Positions 34,674 to 44,883 are shown, counted from the stretch's first letter. The stretch: DNA of 64,000 bases from CAIQPV01 sp963719855 (GCA_963719855.1 CAVRDK010000008.1:1-64000); one strand, 5' to 3'. Program-made: numbers and translations. Notes: a model not told the origin generated them from the letters alone.

Positions 34674-35510
34674 GAGAGCCTGCTTTCAAAAAACGCATAG
34701 TTTACATAAACTGGCCAAGGAGCGCATCAAGTCCAGAGAGAAGGGCAAACGAGTCAAGGCAGCCAGGAAATGTCCGCTCCGAATAACGAATTCTGGAATC
34801 TTCACATTCCCTGATTTCATTACTGCTCCATCTTTTCATATAAAACATCAGAAAAGAATAGGCGATACCGATTAAGGACTGGAAAGCCGTGCCCAATCGC
34901 TTTACTATCCGGCTCTGGAAATGGATACCGCAGCATTTATGAATTCCCTGACACAAAATTCCTGGCTCCTTCCGGATGTGAAAAACTTAATCGATAATAT
35001 CCATATCTATACTGCCAATCCATTAGTGCTGCTGGCTATATTTGTAGCGGCTTCTTTTATAATGATTTGGCGTCTTCATGCCATGGAGAACAAGGGCTTT
35101 GAGGGAACGGTCCTTGGCACGCTGATCATGCCTTACTGCTCGGGATTCGCAAATCTCGTTTTCGCCTATGTTATGAGCAGTTCGGCAAGCAATGGCAGAT
35201 TGGTAATCGAGAACTGTATCGTTAACAATGCCACCAACCTGACTTTGATCCTCGGGCTTTCTGTTATTTTTGGCTCATCGGCGATCGTTCAAGATGGCAA
35301 TCCCAGGAAAAAAGTAAAAATCCACACGGATTTTCACCGCATCAACCGGCTTAATTTGCTGTTTACTTTGATCGCGTTATTCTTGTTTACCGGTACGCTG
35401 TGGGCTTTGGCAAAGGACCGGACACTCGATTTTTATGATGGCCTGGTATTGATTGGTCTGTTTGTTTTCTGGCAGATATTGCACGTATTTGAAATAGGCG
35501 AATTTTAGGA

Positions 35511-36529
35511 TGAAGTGCAATTTTGAGTAACGCAGGTCAGGTGGGCGGGATGCGGTAGCATCCATGCCTTTTTGACCGGCCAGTCGAAATTACACAAATG
35601 AACTACACACACCTCACCCGAGAAGAACGATACCAGATTTACGCCTTGAAGAGGGCGGGACACAAGCAGAACGAGATAGCGCAGGTACTGAAACGAAGCG
35701 AGTCAACTATCAGCAGAGAGTTAGGACGTAACTGTGGGCGGCGTAACTATCGCCCTAAGCAGGCTCACACCATGGCACAGGAACGACGCGCGATGAACGC
35801 ACGGACGATAGATGATGCGACATGGCAATTCGCTCAGGAGAAACTGCTGGAGCAATGGAGTCCAGAGCAAATTAGCGGGCACGCCACCATCAGCCCAGAA
35901 ACGGTGTATCAGCGTGTCTATGCAGACAAGCGTGCGGGTGGTTTGTTGTGGAAGAATCTGCGCTGTCAGAAGCAACGCAAAAAGCGTTACGGCAAGATAG
36001 ATCGGCGAGGCACGATCCCGAACCGGCTCTCCATTGAGGATCGTCCAGCCATCGTCGAGACCCGCAGTCGGATTGGTGACTGGGAAGCTGACACCGTCAT
36101 CGGCAAGAACCACAAGCAAGCTATCGTAAGCATTGTTGAACGCAAGACGGGATTCACGCTGATACACAAGGTTGAGCGAAAGACGGCTCAAGCAGTCAGC
36201 CAGGCAATGATCAAGCTACTGAAACCGTACCGGAAAAAGGTTCACACCATTACTTCAGATAACGGGCGTGAGTTCGCCGGACACGAAGAGATTGCTAAAA
36301 GGCTGAAAGCAGACTTCTACTTCGCACACCCTTACTCGTCATGGGAACGAGGTACTAACGAAAATACGAATGGATTGATACGACAGTATTTCCCAAAAAA
36401 CCGGGACTTCACCACCATTACCCAGCAGGAGATTGATACGGCAATGAACAGATTGAACAACCGACCCAGAAAACGGCTTGAATACAAAACACCTAGTCAG
36501 GTATTCTTCAAGTCAGGCATTGCACTTCA
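35511..36529 (+). mobile_element. IS30-family insertion sequence
   Basis: An element of about 1.02 kb whose termini share the inverted core TGAAGTGCAAT (left, 35511) and ATTGCACTTCA (right, ending 36529). It encodes one transposase in the orientation of the interrupted gene. I could not identify a clean target duplication, so the exact ends may be off by a few bases. Confidence 0.8.
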
Positions 36530-36536
36530 AACTTGA
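35598..36536 (+). CDS. IS30-family transposase
   Basis: A 312-residue DDE transposase. The N-terminal helix-turn-helix reads LTREERYQIYALKRAGHKQN and IAQVLKRSESTISREL. The catalytic core shows GDWEADTVIGKNHK (first Asp), TSDNGREFAGHEEI (second Asp) and ERGTNENTNGLIRQY (Glu), typical of IS30. The frame is intact, so the element may still be active. Its stop codon lies just past the right terminal repeat. Confidence 0.94.
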   Translation: MNYTHLTREERYQIYALKRAGHKQNEIAQVLKRSESTISRELGRNCGRRNYRPKQAHTMAQERRAMNARTIDDATWQFAQEKLLEQWSPEQISGHATISPETVYQRVYADKRAGGLLWKNLRCQKQRKKRYGKIDRRGTIPNRLSIEDRPAIVETRSRIGDWEADTVIGKNHKQAIVSIVERKTGFTLIHKVERKTAQAVSQAMIKLLKPYRKKVHTITSDNGREFAGHEEIAKRLKADFYFAHPYSSWERGTNENTNGLIRQYFPKNRDFTTITQQEIDTAMNRLNNRPRKRLEYKTPSQVFFKSGIALQT

Positions 36537-37033
36537 ACTCGCGATATTAAAAGATAATATCAGGAAAAATAAAGCGTTCCATTGGTCGATAGTATTCGAC
36601 CTGTTGCTGATCGCAGCAAGCGCCTATTGTATTTATTATTCCGTTGATCATCTGGTGGAGTGGGTAACGAAAGCGGAAAACCGATACATCAGCGTTACAA
36701 AATTAGGCTGGTTGAGCGGCATGCTGATGGTGGTACCCAATGCGTTCATCGCCCTGTATTACTCCCGTATCGGCAGGCAGGATATTGTGCTGAGCTCCCA
36801 AATCGGCGATGGCCATATTTGCATTCCGATGTGTATCGGCCTGTTTTCAGTATTTAATACGATTCAGGTTCCCGATTTTTTCCAGACGGGTATATATGTC
36901 ATTCTGGGGGCGGGAGTTGTTCATTTCCTGTCTATTGCCGCCATCGGGAGAGTCCCCCGTTTTATGGGGTATGGGCTTATCGGTGCCTATGGATTTTTCT
37001 TGTACAAAGGAATAATTCAATAGCACCCTTTTC

Positions 37034-38083
37034 TCAACGTTGGCCAAGCGTCACACGATTGCGACCACTTTCCTTTGATCGGTATAAAGCCGCATCGGCC
37101 ATCGACAAGATTTCCTTGCTGTTTTCTATGGACTGATCTTCAAGCAGGGCAATGCCGAATGACATGGTTACATGTAAATACTCCCTGTCCAGCGGGCTGC
37201 CGTTTGGCCCAATCTTTTTAAATTGATGCTCCGCAATGGATTGTCGCAGACGTTCTACGATGTTTAAGACCTGATCTTTTTCAGAGTCTTCATAAATCAG
37301 CAGAAATTCCTCACCGCCATATCGACCGGCAACGTCGAGATGCTTCCGGGTTACCGCTTCAAACAGGCCGCCGACTTCCTGCAGCACTGAATCGCCTTGA
37401 ATATGTCCATACTGGTCGTTTATTTTCTTGAAGAAATCAATGTCGGCCAAGACGACTGCCCCCGAGCAGGTTTTTTTCCGCTTTTGGCGTTGAAATGTTT
37501 TTTCTAATTCATCCCGAATCGCGCGGCTGTTCAACAGGCCGGTTAGTCCGTCATAACTCGCCAGTTTTTCAAATTGAGTTTTCATTAAAACGGAACTCAA
37601 CATATTGCACATGATTTCACAAGCACGCACTTCGTACTCATGGATATCTGATTCATCCCCAAAAAAATCACCGGCCAACAGATAACCGTAGCCTAAGTTC
37701 TCCGGTATATATATCGACCCGACAATATCGCAGCCCCATCCCGGGATGTTCAGGGCCGAAACATTGCGATTCTTGAAGGCCAAGACTTCATTGGTAAATT
37801 CAGGAGGAGGATGGTCGAGATCAAGGCATATTTTTGCGCCTTCCATCAGATCCGGTCTTATATGTTCAGGGTTGCAAACAGCCATGACCTCCAGAATTAA
37901 ATCGTTTTCAATTGCGTTGGATATTTTATATAAAACGCCAATGTGAAATCCCATGGCCTTGTTGATTATTTGCAGCGGTTTCTCAAAATAGCTTTTATCC
38001 TGATGAGGCGTATTGGTTAATTGACAACTCAATTCACCCAATTGACTTAATAGATGCTCGGCAGAGTTTGTCACTTTCCCCAT
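37034..38083 (-). CDS. Diguanylate cyclase with GAF-like sensor
   Basis: A 349-residue cytoplasmic protein with an N-terminal sensor-like region (about 1-170, GAF-type character) and a C-terminal GGDEF domain with intact signature GRYGGEEF and DIDFFKKINDQYGH. It should make cyclic di-GMP. The inhibitory site five residues before the signature reads KHLD instead of RxxD, so product inhibition may be weak. An ATG at 38083 is preferred over an in-frame TTG three bases upstream. Confidence 0.9.
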   Translation of the reverse strand: MGKVTNSAEHLLSQLGELSCQLTNTPHQDKSYFEKPLQIINKAMGFHIGVLYKISNAIENDLILEVMAVCNPEHIRPDLMEGAKICLDLDHPPPEFTNEVLAFKNRNVSALNIPGWGCDIVGSIYIPENLGYGYLLAGDFFGDESDIHEYEVRACEIMCNMLSSVLMKTQFEKLASYDGLTGLLNSRAIRDELEKTFQRQKRKKTCSGAVVLADIDFFKKINDQYGHIQGDSVLQEVGGLFEAVTRKHLDVAGRYGGEEFLLIYEDSEKDQVLNIVERLRQSIAEHQFKKIGPNGSPLDREYLHVTMSFGIALLEDQSIENSKEILSMADAALYRSKESGRNRVTLGQR

Positions 38084-38337
38084 CAAAATATTCCCTAATA
38101 TTGCTATATTAATAGACCGATTAACGCTCCGCTATTTCGAAGGCAGTAGCGAGCGTCCTTTCATAGCACATTGCCGAACGTCATTTTGCCATATTGGGCG
38201 CCCTAAAGCGGCCATAGGCAAAGGTCTCTTGATGGCCGATTTGACCCATTCCGTTATTCTACCCGCGAATGTCTCTTGCACAACCGGTAAGCGACACTCA
38301 ATCTCAGGTAACATAGCAAGCATTGGCGATTTTTTAT

Positions 38338-39021
38338 ATGACAGGCTCACGTACAGTTCTAATTACCGGCGTTACTCGAGGATTGGGTGCTGCCATGGCT
38401 CGAGGGTTTGCAAAGCTTGGGCACACCGTAATTGGCTGCGGTCGCTCTGCTGAGGGTATTGCACTCATCCGAAAAGAACTGGGCTCGCATCATCGGTTCA
38501 ATGTCATCGATGTAAGTAGTGATGTGCGTGTAAAAAATTGGGCGAGCCAAGTGCTGGAGGTTTATGACCCTCCGGATCTGTTAATCAACAATGCGGCGCT
38601 AGTTAATCGCAATGCCCCTCTGTGGAAGGTGCCGGCTGAAGAGTTTTCGATTCTGATTGATGTGAACATCAAAGGCGTGGCTAATGTGTTGAGGCATTTT
38701 CTGCCAGCTATGGTTGCAAGGAAATCGGGCGTGATTGTTAATTTCAGTTCGGGCTGGGGCCGGGGAACCGATGCTGAGGTCGCTCCTTACTGCGCATCTA
38801 AATGGGCGATTGAAGGGCTAACCCAGTCACTAGCAAAGGAGCTGCCTGAAGGAATGGCTGCCATCCCTCTCAATCCCGGAATTATCGACACTGACATGCT
38901 GCGCAGTTCCTTTGGTGGTGCGGCAGGAAATTATCCATCAGCCGAGGAATGGGCAGAGGTTGCGGTCCCCTTCCTGCTCAGACTGGGTACCCCGGACAAT
39001 GGGAAACCACTGTCTGTTTAA
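38338..39021 (+). CDS. Short-chain dehydrogenase/reductase
   Basis: A 227-residue NAD(P)-dependent oxidoreductase of the classical SDR type. The cofactor loop is TGVTRGLGAAMARGF, the NNAA motif is LINNAALVNRN and the active site is NFSSGWGRG plus YCASKWAIEG (Tyr and Lys). The substrate is unknown. The ATG at 38338 is used; a TTG frame extension of five codons is possible. Confidence 0.88.
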   Translation: MTGSRTVLITGVTRGLGAAMARGFAKLGHTVIGCGRSAEGIALIRKELGSHHRFNVIDVSSDVRVKNWASQVLEVYDPPDLLINNAALVNRNAPLWKVPAEEFSILIDVNIKGVANVLRHFLPAMVARKSGVIVNFSSGWGRGTDAEVAPYCASKWAIEGLTQSLAKELPEGMAAIPLNPGIIDTDMLRSSFGGAAGNYPSAEEWAEVAVPFLLRLGTPDNGKPLSV

Positions 39022-39136
39022 ATTCAAATACCACTTATAATCCTGCGCCTCCTAAGCTGCTGTTCGTGACCCGCAGGTTTCGACACACTTCTGCCATTCG
39101 AGCATGTTAAATCGTTACCCAATAACGGCCAGTCGC

Positions 39137-40615
39137 TCAGACTCGTTCTTCATAAAAATGAATCTGATTTCGCCCCGCTTCTTTGGCTTGATACATCGCC
39201 ATGTCAGACTGTTTCAGCAGTTCATCAATGCCGCCCTCGTAATTGACGAACATCACTGCACCAATGCTTGCCGAACATTTATGGGCGATTTTCTTTACCC
39301 CAATGCCATCTGGAATCGTTAATACATAAGCTTCATTGAGCGTTGCAAGTATCTTTTCAGCTACCGTGGTTGCGTGTGAAGTGGCTTCGACTTTGTCATT
39401 CTCCAGTTCGCCAAGAAGGACTACAAACTCATCTCCGCCAAAACGGGCGACCGTATCCATTTCACGTATCCTGCCTGTAAGCCGATTGGCAACCTCTATC
39501 AGGAGCAGATCGCCCACGCCATGTCCATATTTATCATTGAGGGGCTTAAAGTTGTCCAAGTCAATGAACATCAACGCCCCGTAATGACCTGTACGCTTGC
39601 TCAACGCAAGCGCGTGACTGAGCCTGTCGTTTAACATGCGCCGATTGGGAAGGCTGGTAAGCGTATCGAAATACGCAAGCTGGTGAATTCTATCCGCCAA
39701 CTGTTTACGCTCGGTGATGTCACGGCTTAAAGCAAAAAGGGTTTTATTCCCGTCTAACTCAACGCCAGACACGATGACTTCAACATCTACCAGTGTGCCG
39801 TCCTTGCGTCTGTGCGTAGTCTCGAATTGGGCGTGGCTATTCAGTATCTCTTGGATAACCGCTGGTATCTTCTCTGGCGGTATGTTTGCTTCAAAGTCAT
39901 ACAAACTGAGCCGCAACATTTCTTCCATCGTATATCCCAAATGGCGGCAGAATGCCTCGTTGGCTTCAATGATGTTGCCCTGTGCGTCTAGAATATGAAT
40001 CCCCTCTGGCGTACTCTCCATCAGCAACTGATTGCGCTTCATCACAGAAGTAGCTTTCTGCGCTGCCTTCATCATTTGCAAGGTGCGTGAGGCAACAGTG
40101 TCATACATGGCGAGTACAGTATCAATCAGCACTCCTGTCGCACCTGTCATTTCCTGATGTGTTTTCTGTTTCGCCTGCTCAATTGACATGCCTGATTGCA
40201 CTGCCAGTACAATCATGGCGGTACGTTTGTCATTTTCTAAAATGTGATAGGCGAGCCAGTGGGTCAGGAATATAAGAATGTCTTCCATTACCTCATGTAA
40301 TGGCTTGATGCCTTCTTCGCTTCTTAGTTTGGTAAGGTCAGCTACAAAACTTTCGTGCGACCCTTTGTGAGCAGTTTCCCATCGGTCTCCTGCAAGGAAC
40401 TGATGCCAGACATTTTCTTCCGTCTGGAAATGGTAAACAGCATATTCAGCCAGCTCGTTGAAAAGCTTGCTCAGGTCAATATGGTCGGAATTAAAGACTA
40501 AATCACTACCCAACCTGTTTAGCATTTGCACCAACTTTTTGTGCTGGGCATCTATCTCAGGAATGCCAATGGAAAAATTATCGTTCCAAGGAAATATTTC
40601 AAGTGCGTCGTTCAT
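39137..40615 (-). CDS. Hemerythrin-PAS-GGDEF diguanylate cyclase
   Basis: A 492-residue signalling protein. The N-terminal bacteriohemerythrin domain (about 1-140) has diiron ligands in IDAQHKKLV, YHFQTEENVWHQF, HKGSHESF and LTHWLAYHILEND. A PAS domain follows (about 205-325, ITERKQL at its end) and a GGDEF domain at the C-terminus with ARFGGDEFV and a full inhibitory RxxD (REMD). The order suggests cyclic-di-GMP production gated by oxygen or nitric oxide binding at the diiron site. Confidence 0.92.
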   Translation of the reverse strand: MNDALEIFPWNDNFSIGIPEIDAQHKKLVQMLNRLGSDLVFNSDHIDLSKLFNELAEYAVYHFQTEENVWHQFLAGDRWETAHKGSHESFVADLTKLRSEEGIKPLHEVMEDILIFLTHWLAYHILENDKRTAMIVLAVQSGMSIEQAKQKTHQEMTGATGVLIDTVLAMYDTVASRTLQMMKAAQKATSVMKRNQLLMESTPEGIHILDAQGNIIEANEAFCRHLGYTMEEMLRLSLYDFEANIPPEKIPAVIQEILNSHAQFETTHRRKDGTLVDVEVIVSGVELDGNKTLFALSRDITERKQLADRIHQLAYFDTLTSLPNRRMLNDRLSHALALSKRTGHYGALMFIDLDNFKPLNDKYGHGVGDLLLIEVANRLTGRIREMDTVARFGGDEFVVLLGELENDKVEATSHATTVAEKILATLNEAYVLTIPDGIGVKKIAHKCSASIGAVMFVNYEGGIDELLKQSDMAMYQAKEAGRNQIHFYEERV

Positions 40616-40870
40616 GATGGCGCTCAGATTTTGCAGGATTTACTTTATTGATGAATGATCATGATAAGGCAGCTCGCCAGTAACTATTGGTGCATTGCAG
40701 ATGCTAGTTCTGACATATAGTACGCCGGAAAGCCGCCGTTGGCGAATGACCCAAAGCCGCTACCGACCAATCAGCATTTTACTTGCCTACGTCCGAAGGC
40801 AAACCAACTAGAGACACTGGCTTTTTTCTTCACTGACGGTCGCTATCGCACCAACAGCCGATGGTTCGAC
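40616..40870. other. Intergenic region with degenerate repeats
   Basis: This 255-bp gap holds repeat-family words such as gccggaaagccgccgttggcg, with no supported gene. Confidence 0.45.
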
Positions 40871-42790
40871 TCAGAGATGTGCGCGATAAAAATCCAGGAA
40901 ATCATCCGCCGCTAATGGACGGCTGAAGTAGTATCCCTGAATCTGGTCGCAGCCCAAGGTTTTCATCAGTTCGAGTTGTTCTGCGGTTTCCACACCTTCG
41001 GCTACGGTGGAGAGATTGAGTGCTTGCGCCATCGCCACGATTGTTTTTGCAATCGCCACGTCGTCGATGTTTGCTGGGGTATCCTTTATGAAGGCGCGGT
41101 CAATTTTTACGCAGTCAATCGGGAAGCGCTTGAGGTAGGCGAGCGATGAGTGGCCGGTGCCGAAATCATCGAGCGCAAGGTGGATGCCCTTGTCGTGAAT
41201 TGCGCCCAGCAATTTTATGACGCCTTCCGGATCATCCATCACCATGCTTTCGGTGATTTCCAGTTCCAGCGAATTGACGGGCAGTCCTGTTTCGACAAGC
41301 GCGGCGTCGATTTCATCCAGCAAGTTGCCGGAACGGAACTGCCTCGCGGAGAGATTAACTGCCACTCGTAGCGGGCGCAGTCCGGCTTGCTGCCACTCCG
41401 CATTTTGTCGGCACGCCTCGCGCAACACCCACCGGCCAATCGCTACAATCAATCCAGTATCTTCGGCAACGGGGATGAATTCAATCGGGGATATCATGCC
41501 GCGCTCCGGATGAATCCAGCGCACGAGCGCTTCCATTCCGAGCAGGCGGCCAGTCATCGTATCTACCTTGGGCTGATATTGCAGCCTTAGCTCACCGTTT
41601 TCAACCGCATGCTGCAGGTCGGCGGACAAGCGCAGAACCTTGGCCGCTGCGTTTCCCATGGCTTCGTCATATACGGCAAAATCATTGCCGCCCGCATTGC
41701 GTACCCTGTTGCAGGCTGATGCTGCCTGCTGCACCTGTACTTCCGACATGTTTGCAGAATCGTTGCTGACGCCGAATTGCATAAGCGCAGCTCCGATAGA
41801 CAGCGTTGAAATCAGTTCATGTCCCTCGACGTGTAGCGGCTGCTGGGCGGTGACGATCAGTTGCCGAGCACGCCGTTGCGCATCGGCCAGATTGCCGGAT
41901 CTGCGCACCATAACGAAAGCATCGCTGCCAAAGCGGTAAAGTTTTTCTTCCTCAGCGATAACTTCACTACTTAATCGCTTTGCAATCTTGACCAGCCAGC
42001 GTTCAGTCTGAACCGCGCCAATGCTCTCAAAAATCTCCCGCTCCCGGTCGGCAACTATCATCATCACCGTTCCCGCACGCTGCTGCCTGAATGCTGCTTT
42101 CAGTACATCGCGCAAGCTATTTTGATTGGGCAGGCCAGTCGCAGGATCAAAAAACGCCGCACGGAAGATGAATACAACGTAATAAGCTACAAATAACGCT
42201 ACGACGATAATCAATGCCGAAAAGCCGATGACCCAGCGTTCCATCTTGGATACACTGATCTCGGAATTCTCCCCCAGATTGTCCACTGCCTGCTGGTTTG
42301 ACAACGACATGTTGGCAAGCGTCTTTTCGATCTGCCGAACCTTGGGCTTTACCTGCGCCAGAATCGCACGGGCAAAGTCCCAATTCACTTTCTCGGGAGC
42401 AAGTTCCTTGCTGGCAAGCGCAACGGATAGTTCATCGGATAATTGGTCAAGCTCGGTGAGCCGTGTACGCAACTCGGACATCTGTTCACGGGAACCCATG
42501 TCCTTCTCAAGCTGCTCGACGACATTGTCGAGACGTGCTTTATTTTGGGCACGCTGTGTCTGAAATGCATCCACAGTTGCGGTGTAAGAATAATTTTCAT
42601 ACAGTAGGCGCTCTTCGTCCGCAATGGCGCCGCGCAGCTCACCGATACGCTGAGAAAGCGGGAGTTTCTCAGCGATAAACATCCGGTTCACGTCCTGCAC
42701 CGAATCGCCCAGAGAAACGATGCGTGCAGACACCGCTATGCCAACCGCAAGCACGAGAAGAAAAGCCCACCATAACCTGCGCTGAAGCAT
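40871..42790 (-). CDS. Membrane GGDEF-EAL protein (cyclic-di-GMP phosphodiesterase)
   Basis: A 639-residue inner-membrane protein: a first membrane segment (about 7-28), a helical periplasmic sensor domain (about 30-190), a second segment (about 192-215), a GGDEF domain and a C-terminal EAL domain. The cyclase signature is degenerate (RFGSDAF), so synthesis is unlikely. The EAL domain is intact (MEALVRWIHPERG, NLSARQF, ELEITESMV, DDFGTGHSSLAYLKRFP), so hydrolysis is expected. It lies about 100 bp after bufA1 on the same strand and could be its downstream neighbour in the transcript. Confidence 0.92.
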   Translation of the reverse strand: MLQRRLWWAFLLVLAVGIAVSARIVSLGDSVQDVNRMFIAEKLPLSQRIGELRGAIADEERLLYENYSYTATVDAFQTQRAQNKARLDNVVEQLEKDMGSREQMSELRTRLTELDQLSDELSVALASKELAPEKVNWDFARAILAQVKPKVRQIEKTLANMSLSNQQAVDNLGENSEISVSKMERWVIGFSALIIVVALFVAYYVVFIFRAAFFDPATGLPNQNSLRDVLKAAFRQQRAGTVMMIVADREREIFESIGAVQTERWLVKIAKRLSSEVIAEEEKLYRFGSDAFVMVRRSGNLADAQRRARQLIVTAQQPLHVEGHELISTLSIGAALMQFGVSNDSANMSEVQVQQAASACNRVRNAGGNDFAVYDEAMGNAAAKVLRLSADLQHAVENGELRLQYQPKVDTMTGRLLGMEALVRWIHPERGMISPIEFIPVAEDTGLIVAIGRWVLREACRQNAEWQQAGLRPLRVAVNLSARQFRSGNLLDEIDAALVETGLPVNSLELEITESMVMDDPEGVIKLLGAIHDKGIHLALDDFGTGHSSLAYLKRFPIDCVKIDRAFIKDTPANIDDVAIAKTIVAMAQALNLSTVAEGVETAEQLELMKTLGCDQIQGYYFSRPLAADDFLDFYRAHL

Positions 42791-42893
42791 TACTCACCTT
42801 TCCTGTTCTATAGAGCCGGCCACGCGTTACTCCTTCTCCCGCCTGCGGGAGAAGGACTTTTCAGCTTAACGAAGCATCATGGGCGATTATTGC

Positions 42894-43184
42894 TTAATAT
42901 TTTCCGGAATCTTCAGCCTTGTCCCCAGCAGGCTCCAGCTTGCCTCCAATCTTCAAGCAGCTGCCTTGTGGAACCGCTATGAAATCGCGGGGGTCGTTAT
43001 CAACTTTTGAATGCCCAGCGCAGGAATGCTTGCTCTTATTGCTGTTACAGCCATTTTGGCCCGCCTTGGCTATGCCAAAACATTTCTCATCGTCGGCGGC
43101 ATAAGCGGAGATTGCTGTGGCAGTGATACCGAGCGCGAGCAGACTGGTGATGGCGCTGGTAATGAGTGTATGTTGGTCTTTCAT
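42894..43184 (-). CDS. bufA1: BufA1-type bufferin precursor (DUF2282)
   Basis: A 96-residue exported precursor of the bufferin class, ribosomally made peptides whose cysteines are modified by an MNIO enzyme to bind copper or other metals. It has a signal peptide (about 1-30, ITSLLALGITATAISAYA) and a core with four cysteines (35, 46, 55, 76) in the family pattern EKCFGIAKAGQNGC, HSCAG and VPQGSCLKIGG. The start follows AAAGGGAA. Unusually it lies after bufB and bufC and not in front of them. Confidence 0.88.
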   Translation of the reverse strand: MKDQHTLITSAITSLLALGITATAISAYAADDEKCFGIAKAGQNGCNSNKSKHSCAGHSKVDNDPRDFIAVPQGSCLKIGGKLEPAGDKAEDSGKY

Positions 43185-43279
43185 GATCTGAATTCCCTTT
43201 CAAGTTAATCAAGTTGTCCGGCGCAGGGCAAGTCAAAGCGCACGAAGTCGGCACTTTACCATTGCTGACATGGGTTGTC

Positions 43280-44050
43280 TTAACCAAGCATACAACTGAA
43301 ATCGCTCAGCGCTCCTTGCGCGACCATATTCAACAGCGCGGCCTGCAAGTCGAAATCAGGATAGTGTTCCAGAGTGATGGCAGTCGCCGCGCCCAGCGGA
43401 GTTCCGGCCTGTATGAGTTGCAGCCATGCGGCATCGGCATCTGACAATTCGCTGACCAAGACAACGTCCTCCTTGCGGCTGACCAGCACGTTGCTGGGGC
43501 CGCTATCGAGATCAATATGGAAGTCGCTCGGTGCACCGGGCTGATGGGCATGCCAGATGGTGCCAATCGGGTGGAGGGAGCGCACCTGATGACAGGCTAG
43601 ATGGGTATGCAGGATCAGGCTAGGATACTGTTCGGGTGTCATTGGTACCAGTTTGGTGATGTCCAGCGTGGCCTCATCGTCTACGAAATAGGCGCAGTGG
43701 CAGGCCCATTCCAGCGCCGCAACATCAGGCAGGTAAATCAGCCCTTGCGCGAGTTCGAAGGCCGCCACAAAGCCTGCCATTTCCGCGCCGTAGTGATGCA
43801 GGTTTCCGCTACATGAAAGGTGCTGCTCGATGAATTGCCGCGTCAACAGCCTGAAAAAATCCTTGCCCACGAGTTGCTCGGTGACCGGATAAGCGCAAGC
43901 AAGCGTGTCGTGCAGATTGCCGCGATAATTGTTGCGATAAACCCCGATGGCGACGGCGGAAGAATAATGCGGGTAGCTTGCGTCGATCTGTGGCGACAAC
44001 TCTTCGCCGCGCACGATGGCGCGAGCAAAATCGGACAGATCATCATTCAT
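43280..44050 (-). CDS. bufC: BufC, DUF2063 partner of the MNIO enzyme
   Basis: BufC/HvfC proteins bind the MNIO enzyme and help it recognise the precursor. The 256-residue protein shows the DUF2063 N-terminal region (about 15-100, SSAVAIGVYRNNYRGNLHDT and AYPVTEQLVGKDFF) and a variable C-terminal part. Start 44050 gives an ATGA overlap with the bufB stop; the ATG at 44059 sits only 4 bases after GGAGG and is the alternative. Confidence 0.88.
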   Translation of the reverse strand: MNDDLSDFARAIVRGEELSPQIDASYPHYSSAVAIGVYRNNYRGNLHDTLACAYPVTEQLVGKDFFRLLTRQFIEQHLSCSGNLHHYGAEMAGFVAAFELAQGLIYLPDVAALEWACHCAYFVDDEATLDITKLVPMTPEQYPSLILHTHLACHQVRSLHPIGTIWHAHQPGAPSDFHIDLDSGPSNVLVSRKEDVVLVSELSDADAAWLQLIQAGTPLGAATAITLEHYPDFDLQAALLNMVAQGALSDFSCMLG

Positions 44051-44883
44051 ATCTCGCATATCACCTCCATCCGTTGCTGCGCTTTCGCCGCCTCGCCCAT
44101 CAGCACCGACAACGCCGGGATGTCGCTATCCCATTCGATCAGCGTGGGGCGCGGCCCGATGTGGCGTAAGGCATACTCATACAATTCCCATACCTCGGGA
44201 TAGACCGGATGGTCATGGGTATCCACCAGGCAGCCATCCCTGACGCTGTACCCGGCCAAGTGATATTCCTTCACTGCTTCAGCCGGGATGGCATCAATGA
44301 AAGCCGCCGCATCAACGCCGAGGTTGCGCGTATTCACATACAAATTTTCCACGTCGAACAGAATGCCGCAACCGGTGCGCCGGGTTAATTCGGCCAGAAA
44401 TTCGCCCTCACTCATTTCACTGTGCGAGAAAGACAAATAGCTGGAAAGGTTTTCCACCAACAGTTGGCGGCCCAGTTTCTCCTGCACCAGTTCCACGCGG
44501 CTTGCTACGTGAGACAATGCCTCATGCGTATAGGGAAACGGCAACAGGTCGTTGATGACCATACCCGCAGCAGTATTCCAGCACAGATGCTCCGACACAG
44601 CGACGGGTTGCACTGCGTTGCACAGGCGATGCAATGCGGATAGATGCGCCTGATCCAGCGGGGCGCTAGAGGCCAGTCCCATCCCCACGCCATGCAGGCT
44701 GACGGGATAATGCTCGCGTACCTTGAGCAAGGTGCGCAGGGGGGCGCCGCCCCCGAAAAAATTCTCATTATGCACTTCCACCCAGCCGAGCTTGGGCAGC
44801 ATTTTCAACACCTCACGGTAATGAAGCGCCCGCAATCCGATACCGGAGGTGCATGGCAAGATATGTGTTGCGGGCTTGGTCAT
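44047..44883 (-). CDS. bufB: BufB, MNIO-family (DUF692) peptide-modifying oxidase
   Basis: MNIO enzymes use a multinuclear iron centre to convert cysteines of a precursor peptide to thiooxazole-type groups. The 278-residue TIM-barrel protein carries the family metal-ligand segments EVHNENFFGG, LHGVGMGLAS, VSEHLCWN, LLVENLSSY, LFDVENLYVN, EYHLAGY and DTHDHPVYPEVW. It overlaps bufC by 4 bp and opens the bufBCA1 operon, with a candidate sigma-factor promoter about 60 bp upstream. Confidence 0.92.
   Translation of the reverse strand: MTKPATHILPCTSGIGLRALHYREVLKMLPKLGWVEVHNENFFGGGAPLRTLLKVREHYPVSLHGVGMGLASSAPLDQAHLSALHRLCNAVQPVAVSEHLCWNTAAGMVINDLLPFPYTHEALSHVASRVELVQEKLGRQLLVENLSSYLSFSHSEMSEGEFLAELTRRTGCGILFDVENLYVNTRNLGVDAAAFIDAIPAEAVKEYHLAGYSVRDGCLVDTHDHPVYPEVWELYEYALRHIGPRPTLIEWDSDIPALSVLMGEAAKAQQRMEVICEI

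Larger units (their letters stand above)
34921..37023 (+). pseudogene. Na+/Ca2+-exchanger-family membrane protein gene split by IS30-type element
   Basis: Two reading frames flank the transposon: the N-terminal half (34921-35508, 195 aa) and the C-terminal half (from about 36529 to 37023). Each half has about five membrane segments and one alpha-repeat-like region (GFANLVFAYVMSSS...VNNATNLTLILGL at left; VPNAFIALYYSRIGRQDIVL at right), the inverted duplication expected of the CaCA cation-exchanger superfamily. The left part ends HVFEIGEF and the right part resumes FKLELAILK. An intact protein of about 360 residues existed before insertion, so transport function is probably lost. Confidence 0.8.

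Noticed and set aside
35505..36535. Target-site duplication for the IS30-type element
   Set aside because: No 2-3 bp duplication could be matched at any plausible pair of ends, so none is claimed.
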